A stretch of DNA of 64,000 bases from Lytechinus variegatus (GCF_018143015.1 NC_054752.1:2666001-2730000), one strand, 5' to 3'; positions 1-11,220 are shown, numbered from the stretch's first letter. Numbers and translations are program-made. Notes: generated from the letters alone by a model not told the origin.

Positions 1-487
1 AATTACAATTCAGCCATTGACAATTGATTTTGTCAAAATCAATCTTATAGTAGTCTGCAAAGTTCAAAAGACAATGAAGCTAGAAAGGTCAGGTCAACAG
101 ATATTGTCCTGTCAAAACAAGCTAATTTGTCCAAGGAAGTTTAGTCCATGTACATGTAGGCTGTACTGCTGTAGGCCAAAGTGTGTCACCAAACATGAGT
201 AGATTCCTGATCTGTTCAACTGCTTGGTTGAAAGGGAAAGGAACTGTACATGTTGTAATCTGCCATGAAAATAAATCTGCCAGCATTAGTTCAGGATAGC
301 AGACAAATAAAGAGGGTCCATGAACTTTGACTCTCTCAACTCTCTTCCACCAGAAGGTACATGTACTGTAATGGTTGAAGTCCAACATTATGTTAGTACT
401 GGCAAGGACACGACACTCCCAGTGAGATGTGTATAAGCTGAAGGGTAAAGTTTTGTGATAAATGGGTGTCTTGTCAAATTAGGTCAT

Positions 488-1000
488 TCCTTTAAAGGTC
501 AAGGCCACCCCAGAAAAATGTTGATTTAAATAAATAGAGAAAAATCAAATTAGCATAACACTGAAAATGTCATCAAAATCGGATGTAAAATAAGAAAGAA
601 CTGACATTTAAAAGTTTCGCTTATTTTATTTTCACAAAACAGTGATACACATTTCAATGGCATGCAAATGAGACAGTCAATGATGTTCCTCACTATTTCT
701 TTTGTTTTTTAATGTTTTAATTATACAATATTTCATTTTTTACAGATTTGACAATAAGGACCAACTTGATTGAACCATATACTATATAGTATTGAACAAT
801 GCTAATTCCACATGCTGCGGGAGGAATCAATCATTTTTTTACAAATTTGACAATGAGGAGAAAATTAGAATATTTCATATTTCATATCATAAAATACAAA
901 AGAAATAGCGAGTGGATGACATCATCAGTCTCCTCATTTGCATACCAATCAGGATGTGCATTTAACTGTTTTGTAAAATGAATCAAAACTTTGTCATAAT
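488..1000. mobile_element. Fragment of a TTTAAAGG-ended MITE
   Basis: It begins TTTAAAGGTCAAGGCCACC and runs through an AT-rich body with the phrases TCAAAATCGG and TTTCACAAAACAGTGAT. A diverged relative of the same body lies at 8515-8705 (TCAAAATCGAAGG, then TTTCGCTTGCTTCACAAAACAGT, then GCAAATGAGGTAG). The TTAA at the left edge suggests a piggyBac-type MITE. No matching right terminus is found, so both copies look truncated. Confidence 0.4.
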
Positions 1001-1042
1001 ATACATACATCAAGCTAGGATTATACATGTACATGTAACATG

Positions 1043-2225
1043 CTGACTTGTCAAGTTTCTGGCTACCTGACCTGGCTGACTTGAAAGATCCATGAAGTTT
1101 AGAACTGCAGCAGACTACCCAAGCCCCTAGTGCAGGATAGAACTCGAAAAGTCCTACTTTCTAGGACTATTAAGGCATCAATACACTTTTCCAAAAGTCT
1201 TCCATCTTAACCAAGAGAGTTCTAGTTCTTGGGCCACAACTTCACAAAGAGTCCAACAGTCACATAAAATGCAATTAGTTAATTGAAAAAATAGCACTTT
1301 AGGCCTAATGATGTACTAATTATCGTCATCATCATTCATCATGCACACTGGTCTTTAAAACTCATTACTTTTTATAGTTCTGCCTGAATGGTATTAAAGC
1401 GGTTCATACATAACTAAACAATGGTTTCTCATTATCAAGGTTTCTTGCCCAGGGGTCATTAAAAGGCCATAAACTTCTCCATCAAGTCAATATGCAAGCT
1501 AGCATTATTACTTATACCCTTTTCATAAACCTATCCTCCAATTAGCCGCCTAAGAGTAATGCGGATAATTCAATAAAAATTGCGTTCATAAACTCCGAAA
1601 ATAAGCCGCATTATTTTTACGAGCGCCCGTCCTGAAAAAGGCGGATAATCGCCATGACAACTGGACACGCCCCCTCCGATGCGGTTGTGTTGGAAAAGGG
1701 TGACCTTGTGACCGCACCATGGCAATTATCCGCATTATTTGGAAATGCGTTCATAAACTCAAAATCTTGTCCCGATGCTGCTATTATGCGGATAATAGCA
1801 GCATCAGAGTAATGCGGATAACTCTTGTCCTCCTCCAATTTTACGACCAAATTATGCTGCTATTAGCCGCCTAATTCATTTTAATGGGGTTTATGAAAGG
1901 GGTACAAGTCTTGTCAAACTTCTGGCTACCTGGCCTGGCTGACTTGAAATATCCATGAAGTTTGACCTGCAGCAGGCTACCGAAACCCGTACCGCAGGAT
2001 CAAACTCCAACAGTCCTACTTTCTTAGACTATCAAGGCATCAATTGATCCTCTTTTCCAAAAGCCTTCCATCTAAAACCAAGAGACTTCTTGGGCCACAA
2101 CTTTACAAAGAGTCAACAGTCACATTTAAAATGCAATTATTAAATTTAGTTCATTAAAAAAATAGCACTATATTTAGTTTAGGCCTACGTGTAATGATAT
2201 ACTAATTATCATCATCATCATCATC
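1043..2225. repeat. Direct duplication of ~300 bp flanking a MITE
   Basis: Positions about 1043-1345 and 1908-2225 are diverged direct copies. Both carry TTCTGGCTACCTG, TCCATGAAGTTT, TTGGGCCACAACTT and end in AATAGCACT, a GGCCTA block and a CAT-rich tract. Between them sits the inverted-repeat element at 1515-1904. The CAT microsatellite expanded only after the second copy. Confidence 0.65.
1515..1904. mobile_element. MITE with ~18-bp inverted termini (TACCC-TTTCATAAACC)
   Basis: The left end TACCCTTTTCATAAACC is matched by the reverse complement of the right end (GGTTTATGAAAGGGGTA). Just inside both ends lies TTAGCCGCCTAA in opposite orientation, and GCGGATAA recurs through the body. There is no long reading frame, so it is a non-autonomous element of about 390 bp. 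A TA target duplication is possible but not clear. Confidence 0.6.
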
Positions 2226-2660
2226 ATCATCATCATTATCATCATCACTGTCATCATTATCATCATCACTGTCATCATCATCATCATCATCACCGTCATC
2301 ATCATCACTGTCATCATCATCATCATCACTGTCATCATCATCATCATCACTGTCACGTCATCATCATCATCATCATCCTATTATCACCAACTTCATCATC
2401 ATCATATCATCATCTTTGACTTCATCTCATTATCATCATTATCAACACTGTCACCATCACCAGTCACCAACATCATGACTTGATACAAGAGTGATCTTAT
2501 CCCAATGTTACAAGATCATCATCATCAATATAATCACCAACTGACCAACATTATACTTGTCATCATCATCTTCATCCTTCATCAAATCATCATGATCATC
2601 TTCTTCATCTCATCATCATCACCAGCACCAGTCACCAACATCATAACTTGATACAAGAGA
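2205..2660. repeat. CAT/ATG triplet microsatellite
   Basis: Near-continuous TCA triplets interrupted by CTG and TTA run from 2205 to 2375, then become patchy to about 2660, including two copies of CACCAGTCACCAACATCAT. The open frame of methionines on the minus strand is an artefact of the triplet repeat. Confidence 0.85.
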
Positions 2661-2746
2661 TCTTATCCCAATGTTGCAAAATATATTAGTTTAAAAAAAA
2701 TATTCAAAAAATACAAAATAAATAAAAAGTAAAATGAGCATAGATC

Positions 2747-3505
2747 CAGGGGTGGTATTCTGTAACTCTGTCATAACTTTTGTCATAAATTTTGTCATTT
2801 CTCTCCGAGATATGACACCGCTATGATTGTCACAAATCGGTATTCTGAACATTGTCTTTTCCCTGTCATATCTCTCAAAGTTCCCGCCCATCTTTTCGGA
2901 AGCAATCCAATCAAAATCATCGTTAGTTCCCAGTGGGAGCCCTTCTAGCCAATAGGAATGCCCCGTGACAGGTAGGGGATATCCCCAATTCTGTTGCTGG
3001 CATCGCGCAACTACGCGAATATTGATGCGCTTAATTACAAAGAGAGACAGGGAGCTGTGAAGGATTTTAGAGGAGAAGTAGAAAAATAAGGAAAACAGAG
3101 AAAAAAGAAGAAATTAATATGTAGGGCCTAAATAATTGTAGCATGACAAAATAATTCTAAAAATTGTCGTGGATGATGAGTGAAACTTATGCCACAATCT
3201 AATATAAATGATATCGTTATATGCTTGACATTCAGTCGGCAGGGTATCGGGATATTTGGTACTAAAAGATATGACAAAATTTATGACTGCTACCCCCTGT
3301 CATAACTTTTGTCATATCTTTTGCTTGTATAAAAGGATTACGCGCATTAAAGCCGCGTATTTTTGTTGCACACCAAAGAGATAAGACAAAATTTATGACA
3401 ATTTTGGTGACAAAAGTTATGACATCCACCAGAATACCGATTTTGTCATATCTCTGAGATAAGATAAAATATGGAGATAAGACAATGTTCAGAATACCGC
3501 CCCAG
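2747..3505. mobile_element. ~760-bp inverted-repeat element (CCAGGGGTGGTATTCTG ends)
   Basis: The left end CCAGGGGTGGTATTCTG is matched in inverse by CAGAATACCGCCCCAGG at the right end. The phrase TTTTGTCATA and its inverse TATGACAAAA recur many times in both arms, so the element can fold on itself. There is no coding potential of note. It belongs to the broad class of MITEs in this window whose ends read CCAGGGG or CCTGGGG. Confidence 0.65.
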
Positions 3506-3764
3506 GTGTGTGAATGTTAGGTTTGACACTTCTTGTTTAAGAAAAAATCAACATAGTCATAGAGTCTACTGACTGTATCAATGTTTGCCATGATGAACAG
3601 GGCGAGGGTCATAAATTCAAGCATGTACACAAAATCAGCAACTGATGAATTTCAGGCAAAATAGACAGAAAAGCTCGACAGCTGAACATTCAATTCAAAG
3701 ATGTAGTTAAATCTTTTGCTTACAATTACATGAACTTGAGGTAGATTAGGAAAGAAAGAGTTTG

Positions 3765-3967
3765 ACACGACACTGCACTGACAGTAGACCTCTCTCACAT
3801 TTTCTAGTATTCGAGGTCTAACGTTACATCTAAATATTTAGATCCCACTTACTGTCAGTGCAGTGTCACGTTGTAAAGTTAGAACTAAAAAGATTCTTAG
3901 TCTTACATCATGTAGGAGCCTACACTGTGTAACTTAAGAATCTTTTTAGTTTGAACTTTACAACAAT
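3765..3967. repeat. Two nested/adjacent inverted repeats
   Basis: CACTGCACTGACAGTA (about 3770-3786) is inverted at 3850-3868 (TACTGTCAGTGCAGTG). Immediately to the right, TTGTAAAGTTAGAACT (3872) is inverted at 3950-3966 (AGTTTGAACTTTACAA), with AAAAAGATTCTTA inside both arms. This lies in intron 1 of the kinesin gene, within 50 bases of its splice donor. It may be a pair of small MITE remnants. Confidence 0.55.
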
Positions 3968-4007
3968 CATAGAGGGTGTGTTCATGAATGTTAATAATAA
4001 TACTTAC

Positions 4008-4130
4008 ACCTAATTGAACTTGTTCTTCACTGACAAATTTTGTACAGATGTGAGAAGTGTTCTGTTCATTTGCGTTCATTGGCCGCACACGGCAGACCAC
4101 TTTGATATTGCACTCTGCTGGATCGGCCAT
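4008..4130 (-). CDS. Kinesin-1 heavy chain (KIF5), first coding exon, partial gene
   Basis: The exon encodes 41 residues beginning MADPAECNIKVVCRVRPM, the start of conventional kinesin heavy chain. CNIKVVCRVRPMN is beta-strand 1 of the motor domain, ahead of the P-loop. Kinesin-1 is the plus-end-directed microtubule motor; the heavy chain hydrolyses ATP and walks as a dimer. The ATG sits in CAGACATGGCC, a good initiation context. The exon ends at GGT followed by a GTAAGT donor in phase 0. The remaining exons, from the phosphate-binding loop on, lie beyond the left edge. The next gene to the right, DCTN2, runs the opposite way, so the two promoters face the same ~9.7 kb interval. Assignment to kinesin-1 is firm; orthology to a single vertebrate KIF5 paralogue is not implied. 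Confidence 0.93.
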
Positions 4131-4640
4131 GTCTGATTTCTAGCTGATCCCTCACGAGATAAAATGTTCAAGATTGAAATTCCTTGAAGATGTAAGAAAT
4201 AAGATGTCGTCTCATTCATTCACTTCATCATGGATGATGCCATGTCGTACGTGCCCACGAGATAATGAGATGCAGGTTTTATCTGACGGGCACGGCAGGC
4301 CGGAGTCGAGTCGGTAGTGAGGCGCCGGTAAATATGCTGTCGTGTGGGTTCTGCACTGCACACTACACAGCACGTACAACGAAATATCAATCAGTAAATT
4401 GCAATTTAATGAAGAATCCGGTCACAATACCACTCCTATTTGGTCCTTGTATGTCCTGTACCGAACAAGTGACTCCTAAATATGTGAATTCTTACATCCT
4501 TTATAATTACAAAGTAAGGAATTTGCCAAATACCGGCAAAATATGTCCAACTCTTGGGTGGGTGAATATATCGACCCTCCCTTCTGCGACGTACTCGCGG
4601 CTGCAATAAATACGCGCGCGCTACACGTCGTTTCGAAAGC
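4131..4640 (-). promoter_or_regulatory. Probable promoter/5'UTR region of the kinesin gene
   Basis: This is the DNA directly upstream of the kinesin ATG. It is richer in CpG than its surroundings, for example GTACGTGCCC, GTCGAGTCGGTAGTGAGGCGCC and a run of TACGCGCGCGCTACACGTCG near 4610-4630. No TATA box or start site can be fixed, and a 5'UTR intron cannot be excluded. Confidence 0.3.
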
Positions 4641-4649
4641 TGCGCTACG

Positions 4650-5060
4650 AATCCCCCCCCCCCCGACCAAAACGACGATCAATTTGAAGAGAAACCCTTC
4701 TTTACTTCTATTTTTTTCTTGTAAAATTTACATCAGCACCCCACTTAAAAAAATCGTTTTCAGTGCCCTGGTCATCATGGCAATAGATGCAGTTAAAAAT
4801 GGAAGAAAGAAGACTATCTGAAAGCGACATTTGGGTCGAATTTTCCAAAGGGGGGAGGCAAAAAAAAGTCTTCAAATGGAAGTAAAGGACATATCGCACC
4901 AGAAAAAACAATTGACAAGCAAGCAAGCAAAAAAGGGGGTCTTCAAGTTCAAAAGGAGGGAGCCACTTCTGGCACGTCAGGGACTCGTCGGGGGGGGGGG
5001 CAGTGATACGTCCCTTGCATGAGTTGTGACTCGTCAGGGGGCAGTCTGCCCCCCCTTAGA
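4650..5060. mobile_element. Degenerate G-rich hAT-like MITE debris
   Basis: A run of C at 4653-4663, TTTTTTTCTTGT near 4707, and GACTCGTCGGGGGGGGGGCAGTG at about 4981-5004 then CAGTCTGCCCCCCCTTAG at 5042 resemble the interior of the element at 9895-10111 (CAGTCTGCCCCCCTGACGAG). Clear termini and a target duplication are not visible, so the limits are approximate. Confidence 0.4.
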
Positions 5061-5855
5061 TCGGTTATGGGTCATGTTACTATTATACAGAGTCTTGACC
5101 TAATTATTAGGTAATGTTCCTATATGGCATCGCCCTTGTATACATTAAAAAAAATAATGTCCTGTGAACACCAAGCAATATAATAGAAAATACAATAATT
5201 AGCCGGCATAGTAGGGAATTTCTCCATTTCAGTAATATTAACTTGTAGATTATTTTGCAGACTTGATTTTTTCAAATCATGTAAATGTATCCTGTACATA
5301 ATGTTTAAAAAAACATATGAATGGGCCTACTTATAATCTGCCAATGTGTTTACTGCAGTTTTTAACGAAAATAATTTTTCCCTCTGATCCTAATCTCGTG
5401 GATAATAATTATCCATTTATTATTCATTTTAAATCGATGCATCAAGAATCAATCACACCATAAGAAAAGCTAGAAATCGATATGATGTAAAATGTTTTTG
5501 TTGTGAAGATTCCTTTCCAGAGGAGGGGTGGGGTAGGAGGGCACCAGAAAGGTAAACAGACAAGCGATTCAATGGTCAAGCCATTGTTAAAACTACTTGT
5601 TTTACCCCTCATAGTAAGTCTGACCAGTTTGTCAAGTTATCCATCCGAGTCCTCAAAATAGCCATTAGTGTATTTTAGCATCCACTTGGCAGACGATTTG
5701 TGCAACGTTCAGAACTGTATTGAAAATGCCCGTCAAATTGCAATTGACAGATTAGAGGTCATTGTCGAAAGTTGGTGGACCGAGACATCACATCGTCCTA
5801 AGATTCTAACCGGACAAAAACAATGCAAACAAAATATAGGTCATATCTCTCCAGT

Positions 5856-6042
5856 CCAGGTGTTTCATAAAGCTGTTCGTAAGTTAAGAGCGACTTTAAG
5901 AACGACTGGTGATCCTTTCTTGTGGTAAATGGAATATACCAAAATGTTCATTCGTGATGGTATACACGACGTAAGAAAGGATCACCAATCGTTCTTAAAG
6001 TCGTTGTTAACTTACAAACACCCTTATGAAACGGCCCCCTGG
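5856..6042. mobile_element. MITE, CCAGG-GTTTCATAAAGC family, copy 1
   Basis: The ends are CCAGGTGTTTCATAAAGC and, inverted, TTATGAAACGGCCCCCTGG. Inner arms carry TTAAGAACGACTGGTGATCC and its inverse. Sister copies lie at 50679-50844 and 50878-51067. It is under 190 bp and has no coding capacity. Confidence 0.75.
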
Positions 6043-6659
6043 ACGTCGCTGCTGTTCTGATTCACCGGTTTTCGACAAATGCTGCTTTTTTATGAAGGGT
6101 TTTTGACAAAAGATTATCTGCGTTATAGAAAGCTTCTGCGAAGTGAGCGCTAAAATAGTCATTAACATACCTCTTTGGGTTTGATGCATATAACTCCGTC
6201 CTTTGTCCTATCTGAGTCACATGCTTGGCATTTTGATGCACTCATTTTGGTTGAAGAAAGTACAACGTCGACAGATCCAGTCTACTTCAGCCAATACTTC
6301 TCCTTAATAATTTGATAATGAGCAAAAATATTTTTGATTGAATCTTCAACAAAATTAGATCTAAACAGAAATCAAAATATGTACCTAAATTCCCCGCACA
6401 CACATAACATTTTAAATTATTTTTTCGTTTTTTTAGTTAACTAAACAATGAAGACAAAAAGGAAAAAAGATTAATAATAAAAACCTTAAAAAAAACTACT
6501 GGAAAAATCTAGGCCTAATCTTATCTTGTATTTACTTGACAAGTAATATCATAGTTGTTATTGGTAAAAATGCTGAAAATGTTATAATTCATAATATGAG
6601 TGCATTTAGGATAATCTCTTCCAAAAGTCTGCATGGAAACATCCCAAAGTCCGAATTAA

Positions 6660-7590
6660 AATGTGTTCCACCTCAGGGGGGGGGCCGAAAAATATTTTGA
6701 TCAACATTTTTCTCGATTGGCCACTACAATCTGGCTTTTTTTTCAGGGGGTAGTCCTAACTAAAGACTGAAGTTTTAATATGTAATGTGATCTTCATACA
6801 TAATGCGAGCGCGAAGCGCGAGCCGAAATTTTATCATATAGTAACGTGAAAAGTGACTCAATTAGGACTGTTTTTAGTGATTAATGAAGAGGATACAAGT
6901 ATCACCAATTAAATAATGAGAGTGCGAAGTGCGAGTTCAAAATTTCTGATATTCCGACCTGAAAAAATGAACAGTCTAAGCGCGTTTTTATTTAAATAAA
7001 CAAGCTGTGTGTCTCAAACAATTAAATGCGAGCGCGAAGTATGAGCTTAATTTTTTGATATATTGACATGATAAAGGAGCATTTTGACAAATTTTTGTAA
7101 GAATTTCCAAAGAGCATAGGTTTCTCACAAATCAAACAATGCGAGCGCGTAGCGCAAGCTGAACATTTTGATACACATTTGATTAACAATTGTAAATCAA
7201 ACAAAATAATGAAAGCTTGATGTGCGAGCTAAAAAAATTGTGTGCAAATTGATATCAGAACTGCATTGTATATATATTGGTTATATATTAATGCCATTTA
7301 ACCCTCTTGAATGGGATTCCTATTACACAGGCAATAGGCACAGGCACTATAAAATTTTTATATAAAGTCTATTTTCCAATTCTTCCCCTCACCTTTTTTG
7401 TTTCCTTTTGGGGTCGGGCCGGTCGTTACGAGGCTGTAAATTACACATCATGGGTAAAATACCTCTTTCTTACTTTTCTTTCTGTTTTTCGTAGTTTCTA
7501 TCAAGGTAAAGAGTACACCTTTTTCTGCAGGTTGTCAAAAAATAGGGGGGCCGGGGCCGGCTCGGCCCCCTCCTGGATCCGCGCCTGCAC
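6660..7590. mobile_element. Element with ~110-bp GCGAGCGCGAAGCGCGAGC array (cluster 1)
   Basis: The near-palindrome GCGAGCGCGAAGCGCGAGC occurs at about 6806, with degraded copies near 6920, 7027, 7140 and 7215, so spacing is 108-113 bases and then about 75. Between motifs the spacers share words such as TTTTGATA and AGTGCGAGTT. The right edge reads CTCGGCCCCCTCCTGGATCCGCGCCTG, whose reverse complement begins CAGGCGCGGATCCAGG, the hAT-like terminus seen elsewhere here. The left edge is probably the G-run at 6676 (CAGGGGGGGGGCCG), but no target duplication could be matched. Confidence 0.6.
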
Positions 7591-9190
7591 CTTAATGTTT
7601 TTATTATTATTATTATTGATATTATCACTATATTCTGCGAAAAGTGAAGATAATTTTCTTTCACTGTTTGCCTGACATAGCTACACACAAAATATGTAAC
7701 TCGGATATAGGCCAGTGGAAAGATTCGATGTCAAGTGGCTTTCACAATTGATATTGTAACTATTTGTAACCGTTGTAAAAATATGCCAATGTAGCCGAAT
7801 GGTCACAAACAGTCGCACGACCAACTATGAAAGCAAGTGATTTTAGAAAAAATGAAAATAATTTCAACCTACCAGTGATTGTGTGTATACAATATACAAT
7901 ACATCTTACATGTTCAATTGTCATGTTTGCCATGTTTGGGGGCAAGAAATTTACTTTTATTCACGATTATGAATTCACTTCCTTGTTGAATTCAGTTATG
8001 GTTGGTTGGTTGGATGGTTGATAACCATTTTTGGCAAATCATGATTATTATTGCCCTATATAGCCACAAAACAATAATCTTCCCTATATTATGAATGGCT
8101 CAACTCACCTCATTTACGATGCTGACTGACGATTCAGACACCACATAAGGCTAATCAAATAAGATCTGATATTCTGCTTCGAATGTTTTGAAGATGTACA
8201 ATAATTTGTCAACTGCATGGAATGCACTGCTGTGTATTAAAATCAAACCAACATGGCGACTATTGTGTGAAAAATGAGGAAGATGTAAATAAAAATGAAT
8301 ACTTCTTAACAAATTCCTGAACATACATGTAATTTATTCTTTCACTCTGAGTCTACTCAATACAAGAGAGAGAGAGAGAGGGAGAGAGAGGAAGGGGGGG
8401 GGGGGTGGAGACAGAAAACAGACATAGGGGTGATGGTAGCATTCAGCAGAACATTTTTTTTATTCAAGTAGTGATATTTAATATTGAATTTTTAATAACT
8501 GTAAATAAGAACTTAATTGTCAGCATTTCGAAGTAATATGAAGGCCAAAATGTTTGCAGCAGGAAAGAAAAATAGAGACTGAAAAGAGGGCATTATTTTG
8601 AGACTGAAGATTTCGTCAAAATCGAAGGTAATAGTTTCGCTTGCTTCACAAAACAGTAATCCACAACGGACGTAGTATGCAAATGAGGTAGCCGACGACG
8701 CCACGTATTATTTTTTGGGGCTAGTTTATTGTATGGAAAATTTATGATTGGCCACAATTTTCATAAGTCATCGGAAGTTCACATGCAGCTATACGTACTC
8801 CCTTGAAAGGGCTGGCAACTCTGGCATGTCTTGGTATCTCATTTAGCACAAAAAGCAGATCATGCAGTTGTTTGTAAAATTAAGAAGGACTTTATATTAA
8901 AAAAACCGTTTACATGACCTAGGGGCCAGTCCCACAGTTTACAAAAATAAAAAACAAGATGATTATTTGCCTTTTTAAAATACGATGTCAGAACACTCTT
9001 CCTAACACACAAATGTGTTTGGAATGACTATTATTGCTTCTAACGATAGCACCCGCGATAACACAATATTGTAGCTCGGTACTGTCGCATGGAGGCTGAG
9101 GAGTGACGACCCAGTTTTCTATACTAGGGCCTATTTAAAGACAAGAATGGAATCACAACAATACAGCACTGGGGTTCAAGCCTCTGCTTG
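7591..9190. other. Intergenic, no gene recognised
   Basis: The stretch holds an ATT run at 7603-7620, a purine microsatellite (AG repeats then a G-run) at 8364-8405 and a diverged MITE fragment at 8515-8705 related to the one at 488. Short open frames show no codon periodicity or known motif. Confidence 0.5.
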
Positions 9191-9194
9191 TAAT

Positions 9195-9360
9195 AGGGGG
9201 GGGGGGGGCACTTACGTTGACGAATCGATACCATGTGTGACCCCTCCCCCCAAAAAAACGTAAGAAAAAATTGTTTTCAAGATAGGGCAAGTTACCTATA
9301 TGTAACAAGGGTGTCAACAACGCTTAGAAAATTTTTTAAAAGGGTATTTCATGCATTAAA
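9195..9360. repeat. Dispersed repeat, copy 1 (homologous to 29790-29930)
   Basis: G-run, then CACTTACGTTGACGAATCGA, TACCATGTGTGACC, AAAAAAACGTAAG, GTTTTCAAGATAGGGC, ACAAGGGTGT and AAAAGGGTAT appear in the same order as GCCTTTTACATTGACGAGTGG, TACCATCCGCGACC, AAAAAAACATG, TTTTTCAAGGGC, ATAAGGGTGT and AAAAGGGTAT at 29795-29930. It is a diverged repeat family with no coding capacity seen. Confidence 0.6.
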
Positions 9361-9377
9361 AAGAAGCACACTGAAGT

Positions 9378-9449
9378 AGGTCCCACCGAGATTTGAACTC
9401 GGATCGCGAGATTCAGAGTCTCGAGTGCTAACCATTACACCATGGGACC
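9378..9449 (-). tRNA. tRNA-Gln (CUG), copy 1
   Basis: A 72-nt cloverleaf. The acceptor arm GGTCCCA pairs with TGGGACC, the A-box region reads TGGTGTAATGG, the anticodon loop is ACTCTGAAT with anticodon CTG, and the B box reads GAGTTCAAATC. There is no intron. A run of five T follows on the minus strand (plus-strand A-run at 9358-9362) and would stop RNA polymerase III. First of three copies on tandem duplicated DNA. Confidence 0.95.
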
Positions 9450-9894
9450 TTGACTTACAACAAATCTCACAAGACCCATAACATAAGGATTGGTGAAGCT
9501 TGGTGAAAGATAACGGGATTGTATATCGGAGTCTGAACATCCGAAGAGATCATTGGGCAGTTCATGATTTCACTTCTCCTAATTTCCCCAAGAGTTTTCG
9601 GGAGCCCGTAAAGAAACGTTTTAAGGGATAGGGCAAATTCAACATTTAAAATAATAAGTATATAATCCTCGAAGGAAATTTGGTAGTTTCCTCTTCTATG
9701 ATCCGGGGGACTATGGGGGACTATGATACCCTTTTCCTTCTTCTTTTCGTTTTATTGCTTTTATTTCCCCTTCCTCAGGTATGGCCCCTCCCCCATTCTA
9801 TCCCTTTTCCAGACTCCTTTTCATCTCTTTCACATTTTCCATCTAGTCTCTCTGTCATATGCCCTTGGGTTTGTGAGTTTTTCATTTATAAAGT

Positions 9895-10111
9895 CACTAG
9901 CGTACCTACGGGGGGGGGGGGCAGAGGGGGCAGTCTGCCCCCCTGACGAGTCACGAACCCATACAAAAGACATATCCCTGCCCCCCTGACGAACTTGAAA
10001 ACCTATTTTGCCCCCCCCCCCCTGACGAGCTTGAAAACTTTTTTTTTTTTTGGTTGTCAAAATTTTCGACCGGTTTTGCCCCCTCTGTGGAAAATCCCAG
10101 GTACGCCACTG
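9895..10111. mobile_element. hAT-like MITE with 8-bp target duplication TATAAAGT
   Basis: TATAAAGT lies at 9887-9894 and again at 10112-10119. The left end CACTAGCGTACCT and the inverted right end (CAGTGGCGTACCT) are imperfect terminal repeats, and the 8-bp duplication with CA-TGGCG-like ends is typical of hAT elements. The inside is G/C runs, CCCCCTGACGA repeated three times and TTTTTTTTTGGTTGTCAA. The homologous place in tRNA unit 2 (about 11636-11655) lacks it and reads straight through, which confirms the edges. Confidence 0.85.
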
Positions 10112-10165
10112 TATAAAGTAGAATATAAACTGCTCTCTCAAAACTTGAAACACGAAATACCTTAA

Positions 10166-10749
10166 AGGGGAATGAAACCTTTGGAACAAATAGGCTTGTG
10201 TAGAAACAGAAAAATCAAAGAATAAGAATAAAGAAAGTTTGAGAAAAATCAGACAAATAGTGAGAAAGTTATGAGCATTTGAATATTGCAATCACTAATG
10301 CTATGGAGATCCTCACATTGGCAATGCGACAAGGATGTGTGATGTCACTGATGAACAACTTTCACTTTGGTGGACTATAAAATACCCTCAAAATGTCTCT
10401 TTTTGCTTTTTCTTATGATGATACAAACTCTTTATCCATGATGTATTCTTAAAAAATATGTATTACATGCCCTAATGTAGACAGAACACATGATTTATGG
10501 ATAGATGTTATAAAAGAGGCAATTCTAGTGAAATATATACTAAAGTAATGGGGAGAGTTGTTCACAAGTGACATCACACATCTTTGTCGCATTGCCAATT
10601 TGCTATCTCCATAGCATTAGTGATCGCAATATTCAAATGCTCATAACTTTCTCATTATTTGTCCGATTTTTCTCAAACTTTCGTTGATCTGTTTCTTTGA
10701 TTTTTCTGTTTTCACACAAGCTATCTTGTTCCAATGGTTTCATTCTCCT
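10166..10749. mobile_element. piggyBac-like MITE with ~200-bp arms and TTAA duplication
   Basis: TTAA flanks both sides (10162-10165 and 10750-10753). The ends are AGGGGAATGAAACC and GGTTTCATTCTCCT. About 200 bases at each end are inverted copies, including CTATGGAGAT/ATCTCCATAG and GTGATGTCACT/AGTGACATCAC. The TTAA specificity and the AGGGGAA start are shared with the element at 31207. In tRNA unit 2 the matching site (about 11696) reads CCTTGAAAGAGCATCCT without the insert. Confidence 0.88.
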
Positions 10750-11148
10750 TTAAAATGACATCCTGAAATAGACCCCATTAAGAAAAGGGGAGAAAAAGAC
10801 CGAAGAGTAGGCCAATAAAACAAATAATGAAACAAAATCGAATACTAGAAAATATCTCCTTAAAAAATCCAAACAAATAGCATAATATTATTTTCATCAA
10901 GTGCTTTTTTTAATTTCCCAAGTGAAGATTCTAGATGGTGTGCTGCAAGAACTAAATCGATTTTCGTATTTTTTTAATTAAATACGCTATAGGTATACAT
11001 ATATATTGCAAGCTGATGCATAGGTCAACGTACGTTACTATACGGTCGGAGATTGATACAATTATTATTTAATATAAGAAGTGAAGATCATGTTTTGCAT
11101 GATTACCCGGTGTTTACCTGAATTATTGAAAAAAAAAATACAAAAATG

Positions 11149-11220
11149 AGGTCCCACCGAGATTTGAACTCGGATCGCGAGATTCAGAGTCTCGAGTGCT
11201 AACCATTACACCATGGGACC
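11149..11220 (-). tRNA. tRNA-Gln (CUG), copy 2
   Basis: Identical in sequence to copy 1 over the 72-nt gene, with anticodon CTG, paired acceptor stem GGTCCCA/TGGGACC and intact A and B boxes. A-runs on the plus strand at 11130-11138 and 11142-11146 give poly-T stops for polymerase III. Flanks match copy 1, so it arose by segmental duplication rather than retroposition. Confidence 0.95.

Larger units (their letters stand above)
1..4007 (-). other. Intron 1 of the kinesin-1 heavy chain gene (inferred)
   Basis: The first coding exon of kinesin-1 heavy chain ends with a GTAAGT donor at 4007-4002 on the minus strand. The motor-domain P-loop exon that must follow is not found down to position 1, so this stretch is taken as intron. 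It holds only repeats: a MITE fragment at 488-1000, a direct duplication, several inverted-repeat elements and a CAT microsatellite. Positions 1-487 show nothing recognisable. The first 390 bases of minus strand have an open frame without resemblance to kinesin. Confidence 0.6.
9350..11110. repeat. tRNA-Gln tandem unit 1 (~1.8 kb)
   Basis: The tRNA flanks match unit 2 (11120-12920) at many points: GAAGAGATCATTGGGCAGT, TGATTTCACTTCTCCTAATT, CATCGAAGG or CCTCGAAGG with AAATTTGGTA, GAATATAAACTGCT, AATACTAGAAAATATC and CAAGTGAAGATTCTAGA. Unit 1 contains two insertions absent from unit 2: a 217-bp hAT-like element (9895-10111) and a 584-bp TTAA element (10166-10749). Confidence 0.85.

Noticed and set aside
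2174-2356. Poly-methionine frame
   Set aside because: Artefact of CAT repeats.
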